Part shown: positions 43,159 to 52,015 of the stretch, piece by piece | How the letters are laid out: each line of letters opens with the position of its first letter | Position numbering within the stretch: position 1 is the stretch's first letter | NCBI GenBank assembly: GCA_963779645.1 | Contig: CAVZYX010000005.1 | Location: forward strand, 1,426,001 to 1,490,000 | From: CALMBW01 sp963779645 | GTDB lineage: Bacteria > Actinomycetota > CADDZG01 > WHSQ01 | Length of the DNA: 64,000 bases | Direction: 5' to 3' | The notes under the pieces: model-generated | What the model was told of the DNA's origin: nothing | Seen by the model: only the letters and a program-made list of their open reading frames with translations | Databases searched by the model: none | Program-made: the position numbers and the translations under genes

Positions 43159-43986
43159 ATGGCAGCGGGCATGTTCAGGTTCCGAAAGAAGAAACCATCG
43201 GTCGCCATCGCAACCTTCGGTCCCGGCGGCCCGACGGTTCCGCCGACGTGGTCGCTCCCCGAGGGGCTCAAGTTGCAGCACGACACTTTGCCGGCGCGCT
43301 GGGTGGAGGAAGCTTTAACGGGTCCCCCTTGGGCAACCGTCGGATCGCTCATCCCCGCGGACTTCGAAGCTTATGCACGGATCCTGCATCCCGCCTATCG
43401 CAATAGTTTGGAACCAGGCACGCTACCGGAGCCGGTTTCGTGGGCCGCAGTTGCCGCCGCGAATGGCCGAGTTATCCACCCGCTCGTTCAATTCGCCCGG
43501 ATCGCCGGGCTAGGAGACGATCTGAACGAGCAACCGTCGGGGATGCAGCGACCTTTTGAAGGCGATATGCCTCATGGATCGACAGCTGTTTTGAAACGGG
43601 CTCTGATGAGGCACACCTCGACACCAGAACGATGCTGGTTCTGCGTGTGGCATGGCTTCGGTGGCCTTTCGATCCTGGAGGGTTACGACGAGCGTCACCA
43701 CCCCACGGTGAGAACACCGGCCCGTGAGTACCTCCTGCTCAGCGGTTCTCTTGATGCTTTGGATCTCTTCGAAGGGAACCACTATCTAGACGGGCCGAAT
43801 ATCTGGTGGCCGAATGACCGTGCCTGGTGCGTCGCCAGTGAGATAGACCTCGACAGTACTTACGTCGGTGGCAGCCGCGAATGCGTCGAGCAACTTCTAC
43901 ACGATGACGCTCTCGAGGTTCTGCCTGCGACACTCGAAGACCGAGTCGACGGTCACGCCGATACGATCAATCCCACGAAGCAGTAG
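43159..43986 (+). CDS. Conserved protein of unknown function
   Basis: A 275-residue cytosolic protein without signal or membrane segments. Distinct patches: WVEEALTGPPWATVGSLIP, ADFEAYARILHPAYRNS, CWFCVWHGFGG and GPNIWWPNDRAWCVASEIDL followed by STYVGGSREC. I recall the last patch from uncharacterised actinobacterial proteins, without a named function. Trp, Cys and Asp are unusually frequent. Tightly linked to the MBL-fold gene (1 bp) and to the next gene (15 bp). An ATG at 43171 is an alternative start. Confidence 0.7.
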   Translation: MAAGMFRFRKKKPSVAIATFGPGGPTVPPTWSLPEGLKLQHDTLPARWVEEALTGPPWATVGSLIPADFEAYARILHPAYRNSLEPGTLPEPVSWAAVAAANGRVIHPLVQFARIAGLGDDLNEQPSGMQRPFEGDMPHGSTAVLKRALMRHTSTPERCWFCVWHGFGGLSILEGYDERHHPTVRTPAREYLLLSGSLDALDLFEGNHYLDGPNIWWPNDRAWCVASEIDLDSTYVGGSRECVEQLLHDDALEVLPATLEDRVDGHADTINPTKQ

Positions 43987-44001
43987 CTCAAGGAGGACCT
44001 A

Positions 44002-44718
44002 ATGAGTGATGTCGCGTGGACGGGTACACCGGTGCGGCCCCATGGAGAGGCGCGCGACAACGGCGCCGAATCATTGCCGTGGGGAGGGCGCCGCGAGGAA
44101 CTCCCGCTCAAGTGGCCGTTCGCTGAAGCTGTCGACGGCTACCGACGCAAAGCCCTCGCTAATCCCGACTACGACCCTGCTTCCACTTTCGTGTGGGGTC
44201 AGATGATGGCGGTGGGTCTGATCGAGGCGCTGAAAGCGGTCGAGGAACGCTTCGGAGCCGAGGGACACGACGTATTCCGCGCGGCCCTAGCGCGGACCGG
44301 GGACAAAATGGTGGCCGAGATGACCGAGGGCGTTGAACCAGCACCCGACGCCACTGGCCCGGAGACCACCAGCCTCATCGCGTCGTGGATCAACGAGGTT
44401 TGCTACGCGTCGATAGAGAAGCCGAACGTCGCAGCCGACTCCGCGGATTTCGACATCCACTATTGCCCGCACGAGGACATCTACGGTGCCTTCGACTGTC
44501 GAGTGCAGCGCTACTACGTCGAGGGCATGATCGCCGCCGCTCGCCGGCAGTTCGGTTCGTCGATGTTCGACGTGTCATTCTCGAGCACGATCCCGTCCGG
44601 CTCCCACGTCTGCCATTTCGACATGTATCCGAAGTCAGACGAGTCGAGCGACGACTGGAACGAGTACTCCGAGCAGCTCCGGGGCCGCGCCCTCAAACTG
44701 ATCGACCCTCCCCACTGA
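44002..44718 (+). CDS. Protein related to L-2-amino-thiazoline-4-carboxylate hydrolase family
   Basis: A 238-residue protein with strong AAGGAGG upstream. The C-terminal half, DFDIHYCPHEDIYGAF and SSMFDVSFSSTIPSGSHVCH followed by FDMYPK, resembles the Cys-containing end of the L-2-amino-thiazoline-4-carboxylic acid hydrolase-like family as I remember it. The link is tentative. No signal peptide. It is the last gene of a four-member run starting at 42192; 118 bp separate it from etfB. Confidence 0.45.
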   Translation: MSDVAWTGTPVRPHGEARDNGAESLPWGGRREELPLKWPFAEAVDGYRRKALANPDYDPASTFVWGQMMAVGLIEALKAVEERFGAEGHDVFRAALARTGDKMVAEMTEGVEPAPDATGPETTSLIASWINEVCYASIEKPNVAADSADFDIHYCPHEDIYGAFDCRVQRYYVEGMIAAARRQFGSSMFDVSFSSTIPSGSHVCHFDMYPKSDESSDDWNEYSEQLRGRALKLIDPPH

Positions 44719-44777
44719 ACCGTCGCATCACCCGGACGTCCAGCGACCATCTAGGGCGACAGAAGAGGCAGGGGGTG

Positions 44778-44806
44778 TGCTTGCAATAGCAAGCAGTGGG
44801 TAGTAT
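44778..44806 (+). promoter_or_regulatory. etfB: Promoter and palindromic operator before etfBA
   Basis: TGCTTGC-AATA-GCAAGCA (44778-44795) is a perfect palindrome. Its left arm, TGCTTG, sits 17 bp upstream of TAGTAT (44801-44806), a good -10 hexamer. The palindrome would therefore cover the -35 region, as a repressor site would. The regulator is unknown. Confidence 0.5.
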
Positions 44807-44836
44807 CAGGGCAGCCAACCAAGCAGGAGGTCTCAC

Positions 44837-45604
44837 TTGAACATCGTGGTGTGTGTGAAGCACATCCCCGACCCGAATCTCCCACCGGAGATGGACGGGA
44901 AGCGCCTGAAGCGAGAGGGCGTCCAGGGAGTGCTGGATCCCGGCGACGAGTACGGGGTCGAAGAAGGTCTACAGATCCAAGAGAAGACGAGCGGTGAAGT
45001 CACCCTCGTGTCGATGGGGCCGGCTACCGCCGTCGAGGCGATCCGGCGCGGTCTGTCTATGGGCGCCGACAAGGGGGTGCTCGTCTCCGACGATTCGCTC
45101 CAGGGGTCCGATGCCTTAACGACGGCGAAGGTGCTCGCCGAGGCCATCAAGAAGAACGGCGCTTTCGACATCGTCATCGCCGGGGTGGAATCGACCGACG
45201 GTTACACCGGCACGATGCCCGCGACCCTTGCCGAGTTGCTCGATATCCCGCAGGTCACTTTCGCGAAGGAGATCGAGGCTTCGGAAGGTTCGATCAAGGT
45301 GAAGCGCCAGACGGCAGACGGCTATCACATCGTCGAATGCCAGACGCCGTGCCTGCTGACCTTGACCGCGGGTGCGAACGAGCCTCGCTACGCCTCGTTC
45401 AAGGGGATCATGGCCGCCAAGAAGAAGCCGCTCGAGCAGTGGGGCCTCGCCGACCTCGGGCTCTCCGGTGACACGGTCGCCGTCAAGCAAGAGATCACCG
45501 AGTTGACTCCCGCCGAAGAACGCAAAGCCGGCGAGAAGTTCGAAGACGACGGAACCGCAGCCGTCAAGATCGCCGACTTCCTCGCGGAAGCGAAGGTGAT
45601 CTAA
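44837..45604 (+). CDS. etfB: Electron transfer flavoprotein subunit beta
   Basis: A 255-residue subunit. TTG start 6 bp after AGGAGG (44825-44830). N-terminal NIVVCVKHIPDPNLPPEM, the recognition region GVESTDGYTGTMPATLAELL, and VKRQTADGYHIVECQTPCLL match EtfB. With EtfA it takes electrons from acyl-CoA dehydrogenases. It probably starts the etfBA transcript. Confidence 0.95.
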   Translation: MNIVVCVKHIPDPNLPPEMDGKRLKREGVQGVLDPGDEYGVEEGLQIQEKTSGEVTLVSMGPATAVEAIRRGLSMGADKGVLVSDDSLQGSDALTTAKVLAEAIKKNGAFDIVIAGVESTDGYTGTMPATLAELLDIPQVTFAKEIEASEGSIKVKRQTADGYHIVECQTPCLLTLTAGANEPRYASFKGIMAAKKKPLEQWGLADLGLSGDTVAVKQEITELTPAEERKAGEKFEDDGTAAVKIADFLAEAKVI

Positions 45605-45606
45605 CG

Positions 45607-46560
45607 ATGGCGAAGATCTGGGTCTATGTAGAAGTGAATAACGGCAAGGTAGACACCGCGGCCCTCGAGATCCTGACGAAGGCGCGTGAACTCGGCGAGG
45701 TCGAGGCGATCGCACTGGGATCGGGTGCGACGGATGCTGCACCGAAGCTCGGTGAGTACGGTGCCGAGATCGTCTACGCATCGGACGACGCGGTCTACGA
45801 CGACTACATCGCACAGCCGCACGTTCACACGATCGCAGAGCTGGCGGGAGACAACCCTCCGGACGTGATCATGTTCGCGACCAACTACGACTCGCGCGAC
45901 ATCGCCGGCCGTCTCTCGGCGAAACTCGATGCAACCCTCGTTGGCAACGTGATCGACCTTCCCGCGGCCAACGTGGCACGGACGGCGATCTTCGGTGGAT
46001 CGGTCTTCGTTGACACCGAGCTCAAAGGCTCGCCGTCGATCGTCCTGGTTCGTCCGAAGTCCTTCGTGGCTGAAGCTTCCGGAGGCGAAGCAACGGTGAT
46101 CCCGGTGGAAGCCACGATCCCGGAGGAAGCCAAGAAGGCGAAGCGTCTCGAGCGTCACGAGGAGCAGGCGACAGGTCCGAAGCTCGAAGAAGCTCCGGTC
46201 GTTATCTCCGGGGGCCGCGGCCTCCAGGAGCCTGACAACTTCAAGTTGCTCGACGACCTGGCGGCTGCGATCGGGAACGCCGCTGTGGGTGCCACCAGAG
46301 CGGTTGTGGACGCCGGGTGGGTGCCTTACGCCTACCAGATCGGCCAGACGGGCAAAACGGTGAAGCCGAGCATCTATCTGGCGTTCGGTATCTCCGGAGC
46401 AACGCAGCACATCGTTGGCATGAAGGGCAGCAAGAAGATCATTGCTATCAACAAAGATGAAGAGGCGCCGATCTTCCAGCTCGCCGACCTCGGCATCGTC
46501 GGTGATGCCCTGAAGATCCTTCCTCAGCTCAACGAGGAGATAAAGAAACGCAAAGGCTGA
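45607..46560 (+). CDS. etfA: Electron transfer flavoprotein subunit alpha
   Basis: A 317-residue FAD-binding subunit. VVISGGRGLQEPDNFKLLDD, AVVDAGWVPYAYQIGQTGKT, and the FAD signature AFGISGATQHIVGMKGSK followed by INKDEEAPIFQLADLGIVGD. It lies 2 bp after etfB and ends at a strong terminator. Confidence 0.95.
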   Translation: MAKIWVYVEVNNGKVDTAALEILTKARELGEVEAIALGSGATDAAPKLGEYGAEIVYASDDAVYDDYIAQPHVHTIAELAGDNPPDVIMFATNYDSRDIAGRLSAKLDATLVGNVIDLPAANVARTAIFGGSVFVDTELKGSPSIVLVRPKSFVAEASGGEATVIPVEATIPEEAKKAKRLERHEEQATGPKLEEAPVVISGGRGLQEPDNFKLLDDLAAAIGNAAVGATRAVVDAGWVPYAYQIGQTGKTVKPSIYLAFGISGATQHIVGMKGSKKIIAINKDEEAPIFQLADLGIVGDALKILPQLNEEIKKRKG

Positions 46561-46569
46561 GACGTTCTT

Positions 46570-46598
46570 GGGGGGCCCCTCGGGCCCCCCTTTCTTTT
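46570..46598 (+). terminator. Rho-independent terminator after etfBA
   Basis: A perfect 9-bp stem, GGGGGGCCC (46570-46578) and GGGCCCCCC (46582-46590), with a 3-nt loop and a TTTCTTTT tail, 9 bp after the etfA stop. Confidence 0.88.
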
Positions 46599-46620
46599 CG
46601 AGCGGTCTTAGTATGGAGCG

Positions 46621-46998
46621 ATGGGTTTCTCGGATCGGATGCGTGGCTTCTTCTCTAAACGGGGCAATCCCAAGCTTGTGGAGCTCGCTCAATGGGCTGA
46701 GGGCCGCAAGGGCTTAGAAGGATTCATCGAGCCCCGTACCGCAACCAACCCCGCCACGCTTCTGCTCGTAGATCGCGACGGCAACCACTCCCGAGCCCCC
46801 TTGCGGGAGCCGGAGGAGGGCGGGACCTTCTGTCGCACGCTCGGCATCCCCGTCTACGACGCCGCGGTGATGGGTTATCCGGATCGCATGAAGGGCCGGC
46901 CTCGGCGAGAAGAGGTCGAGATCATCGGGGACATAGACGCCACCGTTGCCGAGCTCGAGAAACTCCTCGAACAAACCCCCACCGAAGACAACCCCTAA
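46621..46998 (+). CDS. Conserved small protein of unknown function
   Basis: A 125-residue cytosolic protein. It opens with a basic amphipathic helix (GFSDRMRGFFSKRGNPKLVE). The central part includes FIEPRTATNPATLLLVDRDG, SRAPLREPEEGGTFCRTLGI and PVYDAAVMGYPDRMKGRPRR, and it ends with an acidic helix. I do not recognise the family by name. No clear ribosome site. Probably monocistronic, between the etf terminator and the next gene. Confidence 0.6.
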   Translation: MGFSDRMRGFFSKRGNPKLVELAQWAEGRKGLEGFIEPRTATNPATLLLVDRDGNHSRAPLREPEEGGTFCRTLGIPVYDAAVMGYPDRMKGRPRREEVEIIGDIDATVAELEKLLEQTPTEDNP

Positions 46999-47101
46999 CC
47001 CCCCGGGGTTTCTTCGGAAGACTAGCGTTGCTATTCAACGGATTTGGCGCGCGGAATCGCTGCCGTGTGTGGTCATCGCTTGGTTTGGGCAAGGTCACCT
47101 G

Positions 47102-48076
47102 ATGAGGAACATTTTTCGAGTCGCGGCCCTCGTCGGAATCATCGGCTCTACTTCGCCGACGATTGCCTCTGCTCAAACCACCCCTGCCGAGAGCCCTCCC
47201 GGCGAGTTGATGATCGTTAACAACAACCTCCAAGAAGCATTGGTGGCCGACGACGTCGCCGACCCCACCGATATGCGCAACTTCGTCACCCGCCTTCTGC
47301 CGCGGGTCCCGTACGTTCCCGACGTTCTGGTCCTGCAAGAGGTCATCGGCCCCAGTGCTCAAGAGGTCGTCGACTTCCTCGAAGCCGATACGGGATACGA
47401 CTTCGAGATCCTGATAGCTCCCGGAGACACTCCCTATCCCGAGGCTGGTGAAGGCGACCCCGACCAGGTGATCCGCGACACCGCGATCGTGATCAACGCC
47501 ACCACCGTCACGCCGGCAGGACCCAGCGGTTTCGTCCAAACGCGTTACGACGCCGCGGACGGTATGCCCGGAGAGCCCGTCCGGGTCAAAGAGCACGCCT
47601 ACGCAGGGATCGAGGAGACAGCAAGTGGGCAACGTTTCCCATTCATGAGCCTGCACTTCGTCCCCAACCGCATCGCCTTCCCCGACGAAGACACGGGATT
47701 CCGTTACAAGGACGCGTGGTCGGCGGACATGGCCGACTTCATGGCCTCGACGTTCGCGGGCGATCAATGGGAGGAGCCCATCATCGCGGGCGATTTCAAC
47801 AATCGTCGGTGCATCGCGGTGGATGAGACGCGTGAATGTGACGTCATGCCGTTCTGGGCAACCCTCACCGAAACCTTCGGATACACGGACGCGATCTACT
47901 CCCTCGGCTCTGAAGAGGAGATCGGCACAACGAGGAAGCGCATCGACTACATGTTCGGTCGAGTGGTGTTCTTACAGGCTGCTTCGGATCTGGAGTACGG
48001 AGAGGTGGAGCGCGCTGATCCTGCGACCTACTACTCAGATCACCGCCTGATGTGGTCGGTTCTCTCCGGCAACTAA
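47102..48076 (+). CDS. Secreted endonuclease/exonuclease/phosphatase-fold protein
   Basis: A 324-residue exported protein: signal NIFRVAALVGIIGSTSPTIA then SAQTTP. EEP-fold landmarks appear in order: MIVNNNLQEA, DVLVLQEVIG (metal-binding Glu), FPFMSLHFVPNR, PIIAGDFNNRRC (DxN) and a terminal YYSDHRLMWSVL (SDH). It may be a secreted nuclease, phosphatase or sphingomyelinase-like enzyme. ATG at 47102 was chosen because it starts the signal peptide. The stop overlaps the end of the convergent lipoprotein gene. Confidence 0.82.
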   Translation: MRNIFRVAALVGIIGSTSPTIASAQTTPAESPPGELMIVNNNLQEALVADDVADPTDMRNFVTRLLPRVPYVPDVLVLQEVIGPSAQEVVDFLEADTGYDFEILIAPGDTPYPEAGEGDPDQVIRDTAIVINATTVTPAGPSGFVQTRYDAADGMPGEPVRVKEHAYAGIEETASGQRFPFMSLHFVPNRIAFPDEDTGFRYKDAWSADMADFMASTFAGDQWEEPIIAGDFNNRRCIAVDETRECDVMPFWATLTETFGYTDAIYSLGSEEEIGTTRKRIDYMFGRVVFLQAASDLEYGEVERADPATYYSDHRLMWSVLSGN

Positions 48077-48921
48077 CGCGCTACGGCGAACGGTTGATCC
48101 TTCGGGTAGATCAGGTCCGCATCGGCGACGTCGGCGAAGCTGGCTCCCGTGATGATCGCGGAAACGATCAACTCGCGAGCGTCCACCACTGCCAACCGCT
48201 CACCATCCGAGACGAAGACGCGCCTTCCGTCCGACGAAATGGCTATCTCATCGGCCGGCTCGTCGGTTGTTCCGAAAGGTGAGGGCAGGTCAACGCAGTG
48301 CGCCCAACCGCGTTTGAGGTTAAGCACGTGCACGAACGCGTGGACCTCTCCATGGTCGTCGTAGCTATCGAGTGAACGATGGGCCGTGTTCGGCGGTTGC
48401 CGCGTGTAGAGGGTGAAGAGGAAATCGCCCTTGGGCGCATAGACCTGTACACGTCCCACACCGCGCATCGCGTTGGGAGCGAACTTGGTCAGTCTGCTGA
48501 TGGGAAAGACCCGCCCTGTGTCGAGCTTCATCATCCGCACTCGATAGCGCTCGCTATCGAGATGCTCGATCAGGAAGAGCTCCTCTTCATCTGTCGAGAA
48601 CGCTTCCGGCTCGAAGTCCCCGGGGAGCTCAAACGTCTCTCGGAAGTTCTCCGCCGGCCGGGAGACGACGAGCCTCGTTAGAGCGCGGCCCGAGGCCTCG
48701 TAAGGGACGCCATCGGACCCAACGACGCGCGCCCGAGATCGGCCGCTTACCGAACGGATCACTCCGGGACGCAGGCGCTCGGCTCGAGGTTGGCTAGCCC
48801 CAAGCGCCGTGACCGTGGCGTGCTCGTGTTCCGAGTGGGTGGATGCAGGTATGCCCTCGCCTCCACATCCGGCCAGGAGCGCCGCCAAGATGCCGATAGC
48901 CGCCGTGCCCACGCGCTTCAT
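48073..48921 (-). CDS. Lipoprotein, probably beta-propeller-like
   Basis: A 282-residue lipoprotein with signal VGTAAIGILAALLAGC (lipobox LAGC at about 16-19). The rest has repeating strand pairs such as SGRALTRLVVSRPA, EDELFLIEHLDSERYRVRMM-type text (EEELFLIEHLDSERYRVRMM) and DEIAISSDGRRVFVSDGERL, VVDARELIVSA. These resemble WD40/YVTN-like blades. Function unknown. ATG at 48921 follows GGAGAGG. Divergent from the desulfurase gene. Confidence 0.68.
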   Translation of the reverse strand: MKRVGTAAIGILAALLAGCGGEGIPASTHSEHEHATVTALGASQPRAERLRPGVIRSVSGRSRARVVGSDGVPYEASGRALTRLVVSRPAENFRETFELPGDFEPEAFSTDEEELFLIEHLDSERYRVRMMKLDTGRVFPISRLTKFAPNAMRGVGRVQVYAPKGDFLFTLYTRQPPNTAHRSLDSYDDHGEVHAFVHVLNLKRGWAHCVDLPSPFGTTDEPADEIAISSDGRRVFVSDGERLAVVDARELIVSAIITGASFADVADADLIYPKDQPFAVAR

Positions 48922-49002
48922 AGGAACCTCTCCAGTCGCCGCTGTTAAACCCACTACGCCTGGGACGAGGAAAAGGTTGCACCCCCTTATCCTGGTGGGG
49001 CT

Positions 49003-50149
49003 ATGCATTACCTGGATCACGCCGCCACGACCCCCGTTCTCCCCGAGGTCAGAGAGCTCATGCTTGCCTACCTCCGGGATGATTTCGGCAACCCGTCTTC
49101 GGTCCATTCCTACGGACGAGCTGCCAAAGCAGCCGTCGAGGAGGCTCGCGAGAGGGTAGCCACGGCGATAGGGGCGAGCCCCGCCGAGATCGTGTTCACC
49201 GGGGGAGGGACCGAGGCCGACAACCTCGCAATCAAGGGCGTGATCCGCAAGCTCAGAGGTAATGGCAACCACATAGTCACCACCGCGTTCGAGCACCACG
49301 CCGTGCTCGATGCGTGCGAGTGGATCAAGGGTCAGGGCGTCGAGCTCACGATCGTTCCCGTAGGCCGGGACGGTCTCGTTGACCCAGCCGCAGTGGCAGA
49401 GGCGGTGCGCCACGAAACGCTCGTCGCTTCGGTGATGGCCGTCAACAACGAGATCGGAACGATCCAGCCGATGGCCGAGATCGTGCGAGCTACGAAGGCT
49501 AAGAACGCCAACACGATCGTCCATACCGACGCGGTTCAGGCACTGCCGAACATCCCGGTCGATGTCCGCGCGTTGGGGCGTAGACGTTGCTGCTTTCGCA
49601 GCTCACAAACTCGGGGGGCCCAAGGGGGTCGGTGCGCTCTATATCCGGACCGGTGTTCCTGTCGAAGCACTGATCCACGGCGGAGGCCAGGAGCACGGTC
49701 TTCGCTCGGGAACTTTGAACGTCGCCGGCATAGCTGCGTTCGGACTAGCCGCCGAGATCTCGGCCCGCGAGGTCGACGCCAAGGCCGAGCGACTCGGCAA
49801 GATGCGTGACCGCATGCTCGAAGGCATCAAGACTTCGATACCGGATGTCATCGTGAACGGCGACCTCGACGCGCGCGTCGCGTCGAACCTCAACATCTCG
49901 ATCCCGCACACCGAAGGCGAAACGCTGATCCTCTTGCTCGATCAGGCGGGGATCGCATGTTCTTCGGGAAGCGCTTGTCAGTCGGGCGCGATCGATCCGA
50001 GCCATGTCTTGAGCGCGATCGGTTTGCCGCACAACATCGCCATCGGTTCGCTACGTTTCTCACTCGGCCACGACTCGGTGGATGCAGATGTGGATGCAGT
50101 GCTCGAAGAACTGCCGAAGGTCGTGGCTACGGCGAGGAAGGTCGCATGA
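49003..50149 (+). CDS. Cysteine desulfurase (frameshifted)
   Basis: About 381 residues when bridged; a NifS/IscS-type PLP enzyme giving persulfide sulfur. N-terminal LDHAATTPVLPEV, VFTGGGTEADNLAIKG and TDAVQALPNIPVDVRALG, then in the next frame VDVAAFAAHKLGGPKGVGAL with the PLP Lys, LIHGGGQEHGLRSGTLN, and the active-site Cys in GIACSSGSACQSG. An extra G in the GGGG run at 49575-49578 causes the break. The ATGA overlap with mnmA suggests it supplies sulfur for tRNA 2-thiolation. Confidence 0.93.
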
Positions 50150-51234
50150 AGAAGGCCGTCGTTGCTATGAGTGGTGGGGTCGACTCCTCGGTGACAGCGG
50201 CCCTCTTGAAGGACGAGGGCTATGACGTCACAGGCATCATGCTCAAGCTGTGGAAGGGCGGCGAGGAGAACACCGATTCCGGCTGCTGCAGCGTGGGGGC
50301 CGCGGACGATGCGCGCCGAGTGGCCGACGTTCTCGACATCCCCTTCTACGTCTTCAACTTCGCCGACCGTTTCGAGGAGACGGTGATCGCCGACTTCGAA
50401 CGTACGTACGCAGCCGGCCAGACGCCTAATCCTTGCGTGCGGTGCAACCAGTGGATCAAGTTCGACATGCTGCTCGACCGAGCCAAGCAGCTCGGCGCCG
50501 ATGTTCTTGCGACCGGTCACTACGCACAGGTAGTCGAAACGGATGGCCGGTATGCCTTGCGGAGGGGGGCCGATCCTCGCAAGGACCAGAGTTATGTCCT
50601 GTGGATGCTCACGCAGTCTCAGCTTGCCCATGTGCGGTTCCCGGTCGGTTCGATGCACAAGACCGAAACGCGGGCCAGGGCCGAGGAGCTCGGCCTTCGC
50701 ACTGCGAACAAGCCCGATAGTCAGGAGATCTGCTTCGTTCGATCCGGTGACGTCGGCAACTACATGTCCGAACGCGTCCCGGATGCATCTCAGCGCGGCC
50801 CCCTGGTCGACACCTCGGGCAAGGTTCTCGGTGAGCACCAGGGTCTCGGTCATTACACCGTCGGTCAGAGGAAGGGTCTCGGCATATCTCTGGGCGAGCC
50901 CGTGTTCGTCACGCACATCGATGGCGCCAGCAACACCGTCGTCGTCGGAGCCCGCGACGAACTCGGGGTGAGGTCGTTGGCCGTTGACGAGGCAAGTTAC
51001 GTGCACGAGATGCCCTTGGTAGACGATCGAGTCTCCGTCCAGCACCGCGCCCATGGCGAAACGTCCGCCGCCACCGTGACGGCAGCTGATTCGAGCTCGT
51101 TCGAGGTGGTGTTCGACTCACCCGTCGAGGCGATCGCTCCGGGACAGAGCGCCGTTCTCTACACAGCCGACGACTCCGAGTTGCGTGGCGGGGGGATCAT
51201 CGCAGCGACCAAGAGGGTTTCAGCGGTTGCCTGA
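50146..51234 (+). CDS. mnmA: tRNA-specific 2-thiouridylase
   Basis: A 362-residue enzyme that adenylates U34 of tRNA and replaces O2 with sulfur. PP-loop VVAMSGGVDSSVTAALLKDE, catalytic Cys in TPNPCVRCNQWIKFD, and second Cys in KPDSQEICFVRSGDVGNYM. QGLGHYTVGQRKGLGIS marks the later domain. It directly overlaps the cysteine desulfurase gene, the expected sulfur donor. Confidence 0.96.
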   Translation: MKKAVVAMSGGVDSSVTAALLKDEGYDVTGIMLKLWKGGEENTDSGCCSVGAADDARRVADVLDIPFYVFNFADRFEETVIADFERTYAAGQTPNPCVRCNQWIKFDMLLDRAKQLGADVLATGHYAQVVETDGRYALRRGADPRKDQSYVLWMLTQSQLAHVRFPVGSMHKTETRARAEELGLRTANKPDSQEICFVRSGDVGNYMSERVPDASQRGPLVDTSGKVLGEHQGLGHYTVGQRKGLGISLGEPVFVTHIDGASNTVVVGARDELGVRSLAVDEASYVHEMPLVDDRVSVQHRAHGETSAATVTAADSSSFEVVFDSPVEAIAPGQSAVLYTADDSELRGGGIIAATKRVSAVA

Positions 51235-51979
51235 GGAACGGCCCGACACAGAGGTACTCCAGGAAGAGTTCAACCGGGCAGCCGCTGCGTTCGCGGAGCG
51301 AACCAAAGGTCGGTTCGACGAGATGTCTGCACCGGAGTTCTCACGGATCCAGCCACACGAATCGATCCTCGAGGTGGGGAGCGGGACGGGTAACTTCCTG
51401 TCGCTGTTCGAGGGCCGCGCGGCCCGCTGCCTCGGACTGGACATCACTCCGGGGATGTTGGACGTTGCTCGTCGCGACCGTCCCGAGATCGAGCTTGTCC
51501 AAGGAGACGCTCGGCGTTTGCCATTCAGAAGCGGCTCGGTCGACGTCGTCGCCTCCGCCCAAGCGCTTCATCACATCTGGGATCCGATCCCCGTCGTGAT
51601 GGAGATGCGAAGGGTGGCGGGTCAGGGGGGCCGCGTCCTTATCGTCGATCAACACACAACCGAGAGCTACGAGCAGGCATCCAGCATGAATCAGCTCGAG
51701 CTCATCCGCGATCCGTCGCACACGGTGTCGCGGCCCCCTTCAGCTTTCCGGGTCATCGTGCAGAGCTCCGGGCTCGAGATCATCGACGAGCACCTCTGGG
51801 AGGGAAAGAACCGCTTGTCGCAATGGATGTGGCCCGGCGAGTTCCCCGACGAGCGGATCGAGCAAGTGCGCAAGTTCATAGCCGAGCGAGGAGCCGAGAC
51901 CGGCATGGACTGGGAGCCCGACGGCGACGACTGGGTATTCACGCGCCGCCGCATGATGCTGCTTGCCGCCCGACCATGA
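51227..51979 (+). CDS. SAM-dependent methyltransferase (class I)
   Basis: A 250-residue methyltransferase of the UbiE/type-11 class. SAM-binding ILEVGSGTGNFLSLFEG at about 42-58, LGLDITPGMLDVARRDRP, VQGDARRLPFRSGSVDVVAS and HHIWDPIPVVMEMRRV. TTG at 51227 is used: AGAGGG lies 9 bp upstream and it overlaps mnmA by 8 bp. A start further upstream would overlap by over 45 bp. Substrate unknown. Confidence 0.85.
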   Translation: MPEERPDTEVLQEEFNRAAAAFAERTKGRFDEMSAPEFSRIQPHESILEVGSGTGNFLSLFEGRAARCLGLDITPGMLDVARRDRPEIELVQGDARRLPFRSGSVDVVASAQALHHIWDPIPVVMEMRRVAGQGGRVLIVDQHTTESYEQASSMNQLELIRDPSHTVSRPPSAFRVIVQSSGLEIIDEHLWEGKNRLSQWMWPGEFPDERIEQVRKFIAERGAETGMDWEPDGDDWVFTRRRMMLLAARP

Positions 51980-52015
51980 CCGGCCTGTGTCGCAGCGGAC
52001 TGGGAAGATAGACCG

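Noticed and set aside
45601..46692. 363-codon minus-strand frame opposite etfA
   Set aside because: Runs through the etf terminator and opposite conserved EtfA motifs; composition is non-protein-like.
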